In this document: positions 27,714 to 37,318 of the stretch, in pieces
How the letters are laid out: every line of letters begins with the position of its first letter
How positions within the stretch are numbered: position 1 is the stretch's first letter
Assembly (NCBI GenBank): GCA_018069465.1
Contig: JAGPUW010000014.1
Location: 163,523 to 227,522, forward strand
Origin: Gammaproteobacteria bacterium
GTDB taxonomy: Bacteria > Pseudomonadota > Gammaproteobacteria > Pseudomonadales > Porticoccaceae
DNA: 64,000 nt
Direction: 5' to 3'
Position numbers and translations under genes: made by a program
The notes under the pieces: generated by a model
The model's database searches: none
What the model was told of the DNA's origin: nothing
What the model saw: only the letters and a program-made list of their open reading frames with translations

Positions 27714-28113
27714 GGACTCTTTTAAAGTGCTGGCTGATGTTGGTGATTTGCACGCCAGCGCTCATCAGCAATGTAGAGCTGAGAGCAAAGCCAAGGGCGT
27801 AAGTCACGAAGTACTCACCGCTGTAATGGATAAAACTCCAGCTCAACAGCACACCGAGCATCACTGCGCCACTTAGGCCGCGCTTTAATAGGCGGCTTTC
27901 CCTGGAGTGCAGCAGCGCAATTGCACCGCCCAGCAGCAAAAGAGTGAGTAGGTGGTCTATGCCGGTGAAGGGATGCAACAAGCCGGTAAGCAGAGCGCCT
28001 GGGGTCAGTTCCACCACTGCTAATTCTGCGCCGGTATGGGCAAAGCATAGGGCTGAAAAGAATACTGCGCCAAATGCGGCCAGGGTTTTCATAGTATTAA
28101 TACGTGGCTTCAT
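27694..28113 (-). CDS. HupE/UreJ-like nickel permease, short form
   Basis: A 139-residue protein with a signal-like helix ending FAHTGAE, then a HPFTGIDHLL motif, the hallmark of HupE/UreJ nickel proteins, and further helices including VTYALGFALSSTLLMSAGVQI. Known members are about 190-200 residues and carry a second HG-AHG motif; this copy lacks that segment, so about 50 residues in the middle appear to be missing. It faces the urease genes across a short gap, which supports a role in supplying nickel. I chose ATG 28113 with AGGTGA upstream; a GTG at 28125 with AGGAG is an alternative. Function may be reduced. Confidence 0.7.
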   Translation of the reverse strand: MKPRINTMKTLAAFGAVFFSALCFAHTGAELAVVELTPGALLTGLLHPFTGIDHLLTLLLLGGAIALLHSRESRLLKRGLSGAVMLGVLLSWSFIHYSGEYFVTYALGFALSSTLLMSAGVQITNISQHFKRVLSQNKA

Positions 28114-28338
28114 ATCTTGCTTCACCTGTGGTTTCTCCTACTTATACCGAGTTTTGTTGATAATAAAACGCTAACGAGTATGCCGTAAAATTTTACCTTG
28201 TGCATATTCCGCAACAAATATAAGGCAATAGATAATGACGCCTGGAGAGAAAAACTGGCTTTGCTGTTTCCTTCCCAAAGGCTTCCCGGTATGCTTTTTC
28301 CTAAATTTTATGGCGACCCGCCCGGTAGAAAATCAGTA

Positions 28339-29253
28339 ATGAATATTGCGCTCAATCAGGGCAAAGTTGAATCTCCCGAAGGTTGGTCTGCGTCACTTGA
28401 ACTTGTGGCCGCACAGCGCAGCGGACGCACTGTATTAAGTCGCAATCGCCATTGTGGCCCCTTGAGGGTACAGCGCCCGTTTTATCCCGAAGGCGGAGTT
28501 TGCCACGTTTATGTGCTCCACCCGCCCGGTGGCCTGGTCGCTGGTGACGAGCTGGATATTCGCGTGCACTGCGAGAGTGATAGCCAGCTACTACTCACCA
28601 CACCCTCGGCAGGTCGCGTGTATTGCACAAACACTCAGCACTTAGAACAAAGTCAGAAGGTCAGCATTCGTGTCGAAGCCGGTGCGCGCTGCGAATGGCT
28701 GCCCCAGGAAAGTATTGTTTTTGACCGAGCAGAAGCGGTTAACCAGTTGAGCGTATCCCTTGCAGCAGGCGCCGAATTTACCGGCTGGGAAGTGACCTGC
28801 CTCGGCAGACCGGCCTCTGATGAAGCTTTTAATGGCGGACACTTGCAGCAGCGTTGGGAAATCTATCGCGAAGATCGCCCCCTCTTGCTGGAGCGTACAA
28901 AGTTTGTCGGCGGCAGCCCCCAGTTACAGGCCCACTGGGGATTGGCAGGCGCAACGGTGGCCGGCACTCTGGTAAGCACCTGTCTCGATGTTCCGGTTGA
29001 GCAGCTCCGCGAAGCGATAGAATCGATTTTGAACCGTGGAAAAAATGAAAAAGAAAACCCAAACTCAAACCTAAGCCACCTGACATTTAATAAACCCTTA
29101 GTGGCAGTCACCGCTTTGCCAGAGCTACTCATTGTAAGAGCCTTCGGTCAAAACGCAGCCGAAGTTAAAGCTGTTTTTATGGAGCTTTGGTATTTACTAC
29201 GTTTAGCGCAAACTGGGCAAAATGCCGTGGCACCACGAATATGGTTTACCTGA
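28339..29253 (+). CDS. ureD: Urease accessory protein UreD
   Basis: A chaperone of about 304 residues that forms the complex UreD-UreF-UreG on apo-urease and helps deliver nickel. Family features seen are GPLRVQRPFYPEG, HPPGGLVAGDELDI and a conserved TTPSAGRVYC strand. The frame opens at 28198 but ATG 28339 gives the normal start (MNIALNQGKVESPEGWSASL). It is the first gene of a urease operon that continues with ureA and ureB, with short gaps. No sigma-54 promoter was found in the 200 bases upstream. Confidence 0.93.
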   Translation: MNIALNQGKVESPEGWSASLELVAAQRSGRTVLSRNRHCGPLRVQRPFYPEGGVCHVYVLHPPGGLVAGDELDIRVHCESDSQLLLTTPSAGRVYCTNTQHLEQSQKVSIRVEAGARCEWLPQESIVFDRAEAVNQLSVSLAAGAEFTGWEVTCLGRPASDEAFNGGHLQQRWEIYREDRPLLLERTKFVGGSPQLQAHWGLAGATVAGTLVSTCLDVPVEQLREAIESILNRGKNEKENPNSNLSHLTFNKPLVAVTALPELLIVRAFGQNAAEVKAVFMELWYLLRLAQTGQNAVAPRIWFT

Positions 29254-29308
29254 ATTCAGTAGGGCGATCAGCTAAAGCTCAATTGCAGCAGAATACTAGA
29301 GATAAATT

Positions 29309-29611
29309 ATGGATTTAACGCCGCGAGAAAAAGATAAATTGCTCCTGTTCACCGCCGCGCTATTGGCAGAGCGGCGCAAAGCGCGGGGGGTAAAATTAAA
29401 TTACCCCGAAGCCATTGCGCTGATTTCCTGTGAAATTATTGAAGGCGCTCGCGATGGCCGCACCGTCGCTGAGCTAATGGACTATGGCCGCACCCTGCTG
29501 ACTGTCGATGACGTAATGGATGGCATAGCCGAGATGATTCACGACGTGCAGGTGGAAGCCACCTTCCCCGATGGCACTAAGTTGGTCACCGTGCATAACC
29601 CCATCGTTTAA
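29309..29611 (+). CDS. ureA: Urease subunit gamma
   Basis: A 100-residue structural subunit of urease. [20 protein letters not shown] at the start, then a helix with [16 protein letters not shown], and the terminal [22 protein letters not shown] are diagnostic. The subunit packs against UreB and UreC in the (UreABC)3 enzyme that splits urea into ammonia and carbamate in the cytoplasm. Co-transcribed with ureD and ureB. Confidence 0.97.
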   Translation: MDLTPREKDKLLLFTAALLAERRKARGVKLNYPEAIALISCEIIEGARDGRTVAELMDYGRTLLTVDDVMDGIAEMIHDVQVEATFPDGTKLVTVHNPIV

Positions 29612-29659
29612 TGATGGCCGCGCCTATAAAAAGCGTAGGAAAATTATGGAGCTTAAAAA

Positions 29660-29965
29660 ATGAAACCAGGTGAGTTTATTATCGAGCCGGGCGAGCTAAC
29701 GATTAACGAAGGTAAGCCCGTTATCACCGTGGCGGTAGCGAATAGCGGTGATCGACCCATACAGGTTGGCTCCCACTACCATTTTTATGAAACCAATAAT
29801 GCTCTGCATTTTGATCGAGAGCCAACGCGGGGCTGCCGTCTCGATATTCCTGCGGGCACAGCAGTGCGCTTTGAGCCGGGGCAGAGTCGGGATGTCGATT
29901 TAATTCCCTATGGCGGTGAGCGGGTGGTTTATGGGTTTCAGGGAAAGGTGTCGGGCGCACTGTAA
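29660..29965 (+). CDS. ureB: Urease subunit beta
   Basis: A 101-residue subunit of urease. The opening [19 protein letters not shown], the motif [15 protein letters not shown] and the basic [14 protein letters not shown] segment identify it. GGAGC stands before the ATG. In nearly all urease operons ureC follows within a few tens of bases. Here ureC starts about 9 kb away, because a restriction-modification island lies between them. Confidence 0.97.
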   Translation: MKPGEFIIEPGELTINEGKPVITVAVANSGDRPIQVGSHYHFYETNNALHFDREPTRGCRLDIPAGTAVRFEPGQSRDVDLIPYGGERVVYGFQGKVSGAL

Positions 29966-30028
29966 TTAGTTTCATAGTCGAATACGCATAAGTACCGAGT
30001 GGCTACGGAGCTTGAGTGATCCAGGCTG

Positions 30029-30070
30029 GAGGTTTACAATATAAATATATTGTTTGTATTTATAAACCTC
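30029..30070. promoter_or_regulatory. Palindromic operator overlapping the promoter of the XRE-ImmA gene
   Basis: Eight-base arms GAGGTTTA and TAAACCTC face each other across an AT-rich core that is itself symmetric (AATATAAATATATT). Within the span, TTTACA and TATTTA are spaced as -35 and -10 boxes about 18 bases apart. The arms flank the promoter, as expected for an operator bound by the adjacent XRE-type repressor. Autoregulation is inferred. Confidence 0.6.
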
Positions 30071-30097
30071 TATTGAGTGGCCGACAAGGAGATTTCA

Positions 30098-31171
30098 ATG
30101 TTCGCAGAACGCTTAGTACGCGCCCGTAAGGCTGCTGGGCTATCGATGAGTGCGCTAGCTTCCGAAGTTGGTGTGTCAGCTAATGCCATTAAAAAGTACG
30201 AGCATGGTCTCAACATGCCCTCGTCACCAAATTTGCTAAAACTAGCCAAGGCGCTTGACGTACGCACCGAGTATTTTTTTCGTCCAGTAAAAGTTGAGTT
30301 ACAAGGCGTTGAATACCGCAAGCGGGCCAATACACCTCAGAAGCTATTGGATCAAATCAACGGTGATGTCCTGGATCAGGCAGAGCGTTGGGCTGAATTG
30401 CTCGACTTGTATCCTGATCCCGTTAAACCCGTGCCCTCGTTTTCCCTGCCTACCAAGTTGCCTGCGGAAATATCAACGCCTGATGATATTGAAGCTATTG
30501 CCGACACGATGCGAGCCGAGTGGGCGCTGGGTCTAAACCCAATCCCCGACATGATTGACACCCTTGAGTCTAAAGGTGTGATGATTATTAGCACCGCCAT
30601 TGAAGCGAAGAAAAAGTTCGATGGTTTAGCAGGTAATATTGGAAAAACCCCGGTAGTGGTGGTGTCTGCCCATCAGCCTGGGGATCGCCAGCGTTTTACC
30701 CTGGCTCATGAGCTGGGCCACTTGGTCTTGCGTGGTCGTTTAGCGGAAGGTCTGTCTGAGGAAAAGGCCTGTAACCATTTTGCTGGAGCCTTCCTGCTCC
30801 CCCAGCAGGCATTGTTTCAACATCTGGGCGAGAACCGCCGAGCCATCGAGGCGCAAGAGCTCTACATGCTTAAATGCGAATTTGGCATTAGCATGATGGG
30901 TATTCTTGTTCGTGCAGGTCAGTGTGGGGTTGTCTCCGAAAACCTGCAAAAGCAGTACTACATGCGTTTCAACAAGCTGCGTTGGCGAACAGAAGAACCA
31001 GGGGAGCCTTACCCCAACGAAGAGACCTACCTTTTCAAACAATTGGTCTATCGCGCCCTGGGTGAGGAATATATTGGCGAATCCAAAGCGGCAGAGCTGA
31101 TCGGTATATCACTCGCCAGCTTTCACAAGGAACGGAAGCTAGGGGCAACGAGTGCAGCTGCTAATCAGTGA
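30098..31171 (+). CDS. XRE-type helix-turn-helix regulator with ImmA/IrrE metallopeptidase domain
   Basis: A 357-residue fusion. The first 65 residues are a HTH of the Cro/CI type (GLSMSALASEVGVSANAIKKYEHGL). After a linker, the ImmA/IrrE zinc-protease motif HELGH lies at about residues 204-208, with the third ligand glutamate 25-30 residues later (EEKACNHFAGAFLLP). Such proteins often repress mobile or toxin operons and cleave themselves or a repressor on damage signals. AAGGAG precedes the ATG at 30098, which lies beside a palindromic operator. The last codons overlap the PIN gene by 20 bases, so the two are coupled. Likely a regulator of this island. Confidence 0.9.
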   Translation: MFAERLVRARKAAGLSMSALASEVGVSANAIKKYEHGLNMPSSPNLLKLAKALDVRTEYFFRPVKVELQGVEYRKRANTPQKLLDQINGDVLDQAERWAELLDLYPDPVKPVPSFSLPTKLPAEISTPDDIEAIADTMRAEWALGLNPIPDMIDTLESKGVMIISTAIEAKKKFDGLAGNIGKTPVVVVSAHQPGDRQRFTLAHELGHLVLRGRLAEGLSEEKACNHFAGAFLLPQQALFQHLGENRRAIEAQELYMLKCEFGISMMGILVRAGQCGVVSENLQKQYYMRFNKLRWRTEEPGEPYPNEETYLFKQLVYRALGEEYIGESKAAELIGISLASFHKERKLGATSAAANQ

Positions 31172-31643
31172 TGCCAATATACTGATCGATTTAGAGGAGG
31201 GGCATCTGATAGAACTAATGTTCAAGCTGCCCTATCAGTTCGCCATTCCCGATATCCTCTTTGTAGAAGAGTTAGAAGATGAGCATGAAGTTTTAAAAGA
31301 TTACGGATTACAGTTAGCGGAGCTTAGTGCTGAAACAATGATGTACGCAATGGCGCTGATCCCCCGTTACCGCAAAGCCAGTCGTAATGACTGTTTTGCA
31401 CTTGCCCTGGCGGCTAAAGAAGAATGCACCTTATTGACGGGTGATAAAGCGCTAAGGAATGCCGCTGAGAACGAATCAGTAATGGTAAGAGGCACGCTGT
31501 GGTTAGTAGAGCTTATGGTTCGGCAGCATCTCATTAATATTGAGCAAGCACGAGAGGCCTACCAAAGAATGAAGGAAGCAGACAGGCGTTTACCCTGGGC
31601 TGTTGCAGATGCCATTCTCAAGGAGTTGGAAAATGAGTTTTGA
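31152..31643 (+). CDS. PIN-domain protein
   Basis: A 163-residue protein starting with GTG inside the end of the XRE-ImmA gene. The N-terminal VQLLISDANILIDLEEG carries the first PIN aspartate (SDAN); YRKASRNDCFALALA supplies the second acidic cluster and TLLTGDKAL the third, the usual PIN nuclease arrangement. PIN proteins are typically ribonuclease toxins. The overlap with a HTH-protease partner fits a toxin-antitoxin-like pair, but neither toxicity nor antitoxin action can be shown from sequence. The C-terminal helix is long and basic. Confidence 0.75.
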   Translation: MQLLISDANILIDLEEGHLIELMFKLPYQFAIPDILFVEELEDEHEVLKDYGLQLAELSAETMMYAMALIPRYRKASRNDCFALALAAKEECTLLTGDKALRNAAENESVMVRGTLWLVELMVRQHLINIEQAREAYQRMKEADRRLPWAVADAILKELENEF

Positions 31644-31670
31644 TCGTGCCAACAGGATGCAGCGCTAGCC

Positions 31671-34523
31671 ATGGTTAACCAAAATCCGGAGCAAATCGCT
31701 CGCGACAAAATAGATGACATGCTCAAAGCCGCTGGCTGGGCTGTTCAGGACAATAAAAAAATTAACCTGAACGAAGGCGTAGGACAGGCGCTTAGAGAAT
31801 ACCAAACCGATGTTGGCCCAGCCGATTACGTGCTATTTGTCGATAAAAAAGCAATTGGCGTGATTGAGGCAAAGCGCGAAGAGGAAGGCCAAAAACTTAC
31901 CGTCCACGAAACCCAAACCGAAGGCTACGCCAATGCGACCCTAAAGTGGGTCAACAACAAAGCGCCCTTACCTTTTCTGTATGAAAGCACGGGCATCATT
32001 ACCCGCTTTACCGACAGTAGAGACCCAAAGCCGCGCTCGCGAGAGGTGTTCAGTTTCCACCGCCCCGAAACCATGCGCGAATGGCTAGAGCAAGGCACAT
32101 CGCTGCGCCAACGCCTGCAAGCCATTCCTCTACTCAATCCTCAAAAGCTACCGGCTCAGGAACTGGGCCTGCGCGATTGCCAGGAAATCGCCATCGACAA
32201 GCTCGAGGTTTCGCTAAAAGAAGATCGCCCCCGTGCCCTTATTCAAATGGCCACCGGTGCGGGCAAAACCTATACCGCCATCACCGCCATGTATCGCATT
32301 CTTAAGCATGCCAAAGGCAAGCGCATTCTTAAGCATGCCAAAGGCAAGCGCATACTGTTTCTGGTCGATACCAAAAACCTCGGTGAGCAGGCCGAGCAGG
32401 AAATGCTCAACTTCACCCCGAGTGATGACACCCGAAAGTTTACCGAGCTATACACCGTGCAGCGGCTCAAATCCCGCTATGTGCCCAAAGACGCCCAGGT
32501 CTGTATCAGCACCATTCAGCGTATGTACGCCATCTTGAAAGATGAAGAACTCGACGACGCCGTAGAGGAAATCAACCCCGCTGAGCAGCTAACAAAGCCG
32601 AAAACGCCCGCGCCGGTCGCCTACAACCCCAAAGTGCCGCTGGAGTTTTTCGACTTTATCTTTATCGATGAATGCCATCGCTCCATCTACAACCTCTGGC
32701 AGCAGGTGCTCGATTATTTTGATGCCTACCTGATCGGCTTAACCGCAACGCCCGACAACCGCACCTACGGTTTTTTTAAGAAAAATGTGGTTAGCGATTA
32801 CAGCCATGAAAAAGCCGTGGCCGATGGCGTTAACGTTGGCAACGATGTATTCACTATCGAAACCGAAATTACCCAGCGCGGTGCAGAGCTCAAAGCCAAA
32901 CAGCAAATAGAGCGCCGCGAGCGGCTCACCCGCAAAAGATGTTGGGAACAGCAGGACGAAGACGAAGCCTACTCCGGCAAACAGCTAGACCGCGACATGG
33001 TCAACCCCGACCAAATTCGTACCGTCATCAAAGCGTTTAAAAACAGCCTGCCCGATATTTTTCCGGAGCGTATAGAAATCCCCAAAACACTGATCTTTGC
33101 CAAAACCGATAGCCACGCCGATGACATTATTCAAACCGTGCGTGAAGAGTTCGGCGAGAGTAACGCCTTCTGTAAAAAGGTCACCTACAAAGTCGCCAAA
33201 GGTAGAAAAGACAAAGACGGCAACATCATTGAAGCGGGTGAAGACCCCAAATCCGTGCTCGCCGATTTTCGCAACGGCTACAATCCGCGCATCGCCGTTA
33301 CCGTAGATATGATAGCCACTGGCACCGACGTAAAACCCCTGGAGTGCCTGGTGTTTATGCGCGATGTCAAAAGCCGTAATTATTTTGAGCAAATGAAAGG
33401 CCGTGGCACCCGTACCCTCGACCATGACGATCTCAAAAAAGTGAGCCCCTCTGCGCAAACCGCAAAAACTCGCTACGTTATCGTCGATGCCATTGGCGTC
33501 ACCAAATCCCTCAAAACATCGAGTTCCCCGCTGATTACCAAACTCTCCGTGCCGCTAAAAGACTTAGCCATGGGCGTGATGATGGGCGCCAGTGATCTCG
33601 ACACCGTTAGCTCACTGGCCGGTCGTCTGGCACGGCTCGATAAACAGCTCGATCAAGACGATAAAAAACGAATCGAAACAGAATCCGACGGTAAAGGCCT
33701 GAGCCAAATCGTCTGCGACCTGTTTGCCGCCATTGATGCCGACAAGGTCGAAGCGCTGGCCTGTAGCCTGGCAGGCCTGCCAGCGGAGTCCGACCCCGGC
33801 GACGACAAACGCGATCAAGCCCAGACGCAGTTAGTCAGCCAGGCGGCCAATGTTTTCACCGGCGATCTGGTCAATTTAATCGACAATATTCGCCGCGAAA
33901 AAGACCAGAAGATAGACCACGACAACCTTGACGGCCTCATCAAAGCCGAGTGGGACAAAGAGTCCATCGACAAAGCCCAGCAAATGATTCAGGAATTCAG
34001 CCAGTATCTGCAAGACCACAAAGATGAAATTGCAGCGCTGGAGATTTTTTTCGACCAGCCCCAGCGCAGGCGCGAACTCAGCTACGACATGATCCACCAG
34101 CTGATGTAAAAGCTCAAAGCCGACCAGCCCAAGTTAGCCCCCCTGCGGGTATGGCAAGCCTATCAGCAGCTGGAAAACTATCAGGGCCAACAGCCCATTA
34201 ATGAACTCACCGCACTGGTCGCCCTAATTCGCCGGGTCTGCGGTATCGACAGCAAGCTGGCTACCTACGATGCCACCGTGCGCCGTAACTTCCAAAACTG
34301 GATTATGAAATACCACGCCGGGCCGGGTAAAAAATTTACCGAACAACAAATGCAATGGTTACAGATGATCCGCGACCATATGATCAACTCCTTCCACCTG
34401 GAGCGGGACGATTTAGAAATGGCCCCCTTCGACGCCAAAGGCGGGCTGGGTAAAATGCATCAACTATTTGGGGCCGATATGGATCACTTGATTAATGAAT
34501 TAAATGACGAGTTAGTGGCTTGA
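31671..34523 (+). pseudogene. hsdR: Type I restriction endonuclease subunit R (hsdR), interrupted
   Basis: The frame encodes an EcoEI-like R subunit: a nuclease segment (ADYVLFVDKKAIGVIEAK), a helicase with Walker A GAGKTYTA, the DEAH-type box IDECHRS, and LTATPDNRTYGFF. A TAA at 34107-34109 interrupts the frame. The same frame continues without another stop as KLKADQPKLAPLR to NDELVA, the family C-terminal domain, ending at 34523 two bases before hsdS. GAA to TAA would create the stop. A 27-bp tandem duplication at 32295-32348 also repeats ILKHAKGKR just after Walker A. The gene is likely dead or produces a truncated 812-residue protein lacking the region that contacts the methylase complex. 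Confidence 0.85.
32295..32348. repeat. 27-bp tandem duplication inside hsdR
   Basis: Two perfect copies of 27 bases beginning CGCATTCTTAAGCATGCC. In protein it duplicates nine residues just after helicase motif I. Relatives of the family go straight from this helix to FLVDTKNL, so the second copy is extra. Confidence 0.85.
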
Positions 34524-34524
34524 T

Positions 34525-36156
34525 ATGCTAAATGATTTACCAAACACTTGGGTCAGATGTAAGCTCGGTGATGTTATTGTCAGAATTTCTAATGGGGCCA
34601 ATGTCACTCAACACGGGAATAGAGTTGGTTTGCCTATTTCTCGTATTGAGACGATATGGAATGAGAGTATTGATGTTAGCCGAGTCAAATACATTGAGGA
34701 AATTGATTCTAATTTTATAGAGAAATACGCGCTTAAAAGGAACGATATTCTCTTTAGCCACATAAATAGCGATGCGCATTTAGGTAAAACTGCAATATAC
34801 CGTGGAGTTCCCAAAGTTTTAATTCATGGCATTAACTTGCTGCTAATTAGGTTGGCTAATGAAGTCAATGGGGAATTTATAAATTACCAATTTAAATATT
34901 TACGAATGCAAGGAGTGTTTGTTGGTGCGGCACAAAGGGCCGTCAACCAGTCATCCATTAACCAGAAGAAAATAAAGGATTTTTCTTTTGTTTTGCCTCC
35001 ACTAAACGAACAGCACTGCATTGTCGCCAAAATCGAAGCTCTCTTCGCCGAGCTGGATAAAGGCATCGAAAGCCTTTTAAGAGCCCGCGAACAACTCAAG
35101 GTCTACCGTCAAGCCTTATTGAAACACGCCTTTGAAGGCAAACTCACAAAGCAATGGCGGGAGGATAATGCGAGCAAGCTCGAAACTGCGAGTGAGTTGT
35201 TGGCGCGTATTCAGCAAGAGCGTGAAGCACGTTATCAGCAGCAGTTGGAGGATTGGGGGAAGGCGGTTGTTGAGTGGGGGGCAGGTGGGAAGGAAGGAAG
35301 GAAGCCGACTAAGCCTTACAAAATAAAAGAGTTGCCATCAATTTCACCTGAAGAAAAGTCTGTATTACCGAAATTACCAATTGAGTGGAGTTATTCTCGT
35401 TTAGCAGAGATTGGAAAAATAGGATCTGGAATGTCTGTTAGTAAGGGAAGGAAACTAAATAATCCAGTAGAAGTTTCTTACTTAAGGGTTGCAAATGTGC
35501 AGCGTGGCGAACTTGTTTTAGATGAAATTAAAACTATGAGTGTGGAGTGCGACAAGCTCGAAAGTTTGAAATTACAGCAGTGGGATGTTTTGTTTAACGA
35601 AGGTGGAGATCGGGATAAGCTAGGTAGAGGGTGGGTTTGGGAGTCTCAGGTTGCTCCGTGCATTACACAAAATCATGTTTTTCGTTCAAGTCTTTATTTG
35701 ACGGGAGAGGCGCAGGCGAAGTTTGTTTCTCATTGGGGGAATACGTTTGGACGAGATTATTTTGAGCGGGGGGGGAAACAAACAACTAATTTGGCTTCCA
35801 TTAACAAGGCTGTTCTAAGTATGTTTCCTGTTCCTCAGCCTTCAGAAAAAGAACAAATCAAGTTAATTGGTATTTTAGAAGGTAAGTTATCTGAATTAGA
35901 TGTTATCGATACAGAAATTGATTCGTCCTTAAAAAAAGCAGAAGCCCTTCGCCAATCGATCCTCAAAAAAGCCTTCTCCGGCCAGCTAGTACCACAAGAT
36001 CCCAGCGACGAACCCGCCTCCGAATTATTAAAACGCATCGCTATCGAAAGAGCCGAACGGGAAGCAGCCGCCAAAGCGGCAAAGGCGGCGGCCAAAAAAA
36101 CACCCAAAGCACGTACCAACCCTAAAGCCGCTCGTAAGCGACAGGGCAGCGCTTGA
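34525..36156 (+). CDS. hsdS: Type I restriction-modification specificity subunit S
   Basis: The 543-residue subunit holds two target recognition domains, which choose the DNA sequence, each followed by a conserved helix. The first ends EQHCIVAKIEALFAELDKGI, the second EKEQIKLIGILEGKLSELD. The recognition domains (about residues 1-150 and 270-440) are markedly AT-rich compared with the conserved helices, as usual for this fast-evolving gene. An unusual Lys/Ala-rich tail (AAAKAAKAAAKKTPKA) follows. The gene starts one base past the stop of hsdR and shares a base with the fic start, so it is in the same operon. Confidence 0.92.
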   Translation: MLNDLPNTWVRCKLGDVIVRISNGANVTQHGNRVGLPISRIETIWNESIDVSRVKYIEEIDSNFIEKYALKRNDILFSHINSDAHLGKTAIYRGVPKVLIHGINLLLIRLANEVNGEFINYQFKYLRMQGVFVGAAQRAVNQSSINQKKIKDFSFVLPPLNEQHCIVAKIEALFAELDKGIESLLRAREQLKVYRQALLKHAFEGKLTKQWREDNASKLETASELLARIQQEREARYQQQLEDWGKAVVEWGAGGKEGRKPTKPYKIKELPSISPEEKSVLPKLPIEWSYSRLAEIGKIGSGMSVSKGRKLNNPVEVSYLRVANVQRGELVLDEIKTMSVECDKLESLKLQQWDVLFNEGGDRDKLGRGWVWESQVAPCITQNHVFRSSLYLTGEAQAKFVSHWGNTFGRDYFERGGKQTTNLASINKAVLSMFPVPQPSEKEQIKLIGILEGKLSELDVIDTEIDSSLKKAEALRQSILKKAFSGQLVPQDPSDEPASELLKRIAIERAEREAAAKAAKAAAKKTPKARTNPKAARKRQGSA

Positions 36157-37259
36157 TGAAACCCTATATTCCCGATGACCTGCCGCTGCAAGGTTTGGAT
36201 TACCAGACCTTATTTGCCCTGGTGGGCGAAGCTAATGCTGAGCTGGCCCGTTACGACGGCCTGTTGCAGGGCATCCCTAACCCTGCGGTGATGTTGTCGC
36301 CACTGACCACCCAAGAGGCGGTTCTGTCGTCCAAAATAGAAGGCACGCAAGCCACGGTTGACGAGGTGTTGGCACAGGAAGCTGGGCTGATTCGGGAAGG
36401 CGAAAAATACAAAGATATTCAGGAGATCAGCAATTACCGGCAGGCGCTGTTTTACGCTAGCGAGCACTTAAAAGCCTACCCCGTTCGCCTTGGGTTTATT
36501 CGTGAGCTACATAAAATTTTACTCGACAGTGTGCGCGGGCAAGACAAAACGCCGGGGGCGTTTCGCAAGGACCAAAACTGGATTGGCAGTGCCGGCTGCG
36601 CTATTGAGGATGCCTCGTTTGTGCCGCCAGACCCCTTGCAGCTAGAGGGCTTTTTGCAGGCCTGGGAGGCGTATCTGGATATTGATGACAGTGACTTTTT
36701 ATTGCAGGTGGCCGTTGTTCATGCCCAGTTTGAGCTCTTGCATCCCTTCAAAGATGGCAATGGTCGTATTGGGCGTATCTTGATTCCGCTGTTTTTGTAT
36801 CAGAAAAAAGCTTTGTCAGAGCCCATGTTTTATTTGAGTGAATATCTGGAAGCCAACCGGGAAGAATATTACCAACGCTTAAAAGCGATCTCTGAGCAGG
36901 GTGACTGGAATGGCTGGATTGCGTTCTTCTTGACCGCGATCAGGGTGCAGGCGAAGCAAAACAGCGCCCGTGTTCGCGCCATCATGGCGCTGTATGAAGC
37001 AATGAAAGTACGGGTGCATGCACTGACACACTCCCAATACAGTTTGCATACCATTGACTGGCTGTTTTCTACCCCGGTTTTTCGTAGTGTCGATTTTGTT
37101 AATCACACGGAGATACCCCGGCCCACCGCCCAGCGTATTATCAAGCTATTGAAAGACAACGAGATCCTTCAGGTAGTGCGTCCCGCCAGGGGGCAGCAGT
37201 CGGCGATCCTGGCATTTCCTGAGCTGATTAGCATTGCGGAGGGTCGTTTTGAAGTTTGA
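36156..37259 (+). CDS. Fic family AMP-transferase with auto-inhibitory motif and winged helix
   Basis: A 367-residue protein. The catalytic motif HPFKDGNGRIGR (His about residue 196) is intact, so it should transfer AMP or another nucleotide to a hydroxyl of its target. The inhibitory helix motif SSKIEGT lies near residue 58, upstream, as in class II Fic proteins, with the Glu that blocks ATP. The C-terminal 70 residues (RSVDFVNHTEIPRPTAQRII) look like a winged helix-turn-helix. The start ATG shares its A with the hsdS stop TGA. Its place inside the restriction operon, between hsdS and hsdM, suggests it is guarded by, or guards, the methylase complex. Target unknown. Confidence 0.9.
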   Translation: MKPYIPDDLPLQGLDYQTLFALVGEANAELARYDGLLQGIPNPAVMLSPLTTQEAVLSSKIEGTQATVDEVLAQEAGLIREGEKYKDIQEISNYRQALFYASEHLKAYPVRLGFIRELHKILLDSVRGQDKTPGAFRKDQNWIGSAGCAIEDASFVPPDPLQLEGFLQAWEAYLDIDDSDFLLQVAVVHAQFELLHPFKDGNGRIGRILIPLFLYQKKALSEPMFYLSEYLEANREEYYQRLKAISEQGDWNGWIAFFLTAIRVQAKQNSARVRAIMALYEAMKVRVHALTHSQYSLHTIDWLFSTPVFRSVDFVNHTEIPRPTAQRIIKLLKDNEILQVVRPARGQQSAILAFPELISIAEGRFEV

Positions 37260-37286
37260 CGCTCACGGGTGCGATACAAACTGTTT

Positions 37287-37318
37287 AGTCGCTCATATTT
37301 AGTATAAAATGAGCGACT
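37287..37318. promoter_or_regulatory. Inverted repeat with GAGCGAC half sites before hsdM
   Basis: Ten-base arms AGTCGCTCAT and ATGAGCGACT are separated by twelve bases. A third half site, GAGCGAC, lies close by near 37342. The centre holds TATAAA-like bases, so the arms would overlap the promoter that drives hsdM separately from the upstream genes. A plausible operator for the winged-helix part of the Fic protein or for the XRE regulator; the binder is not known. Confidence 0.55.
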
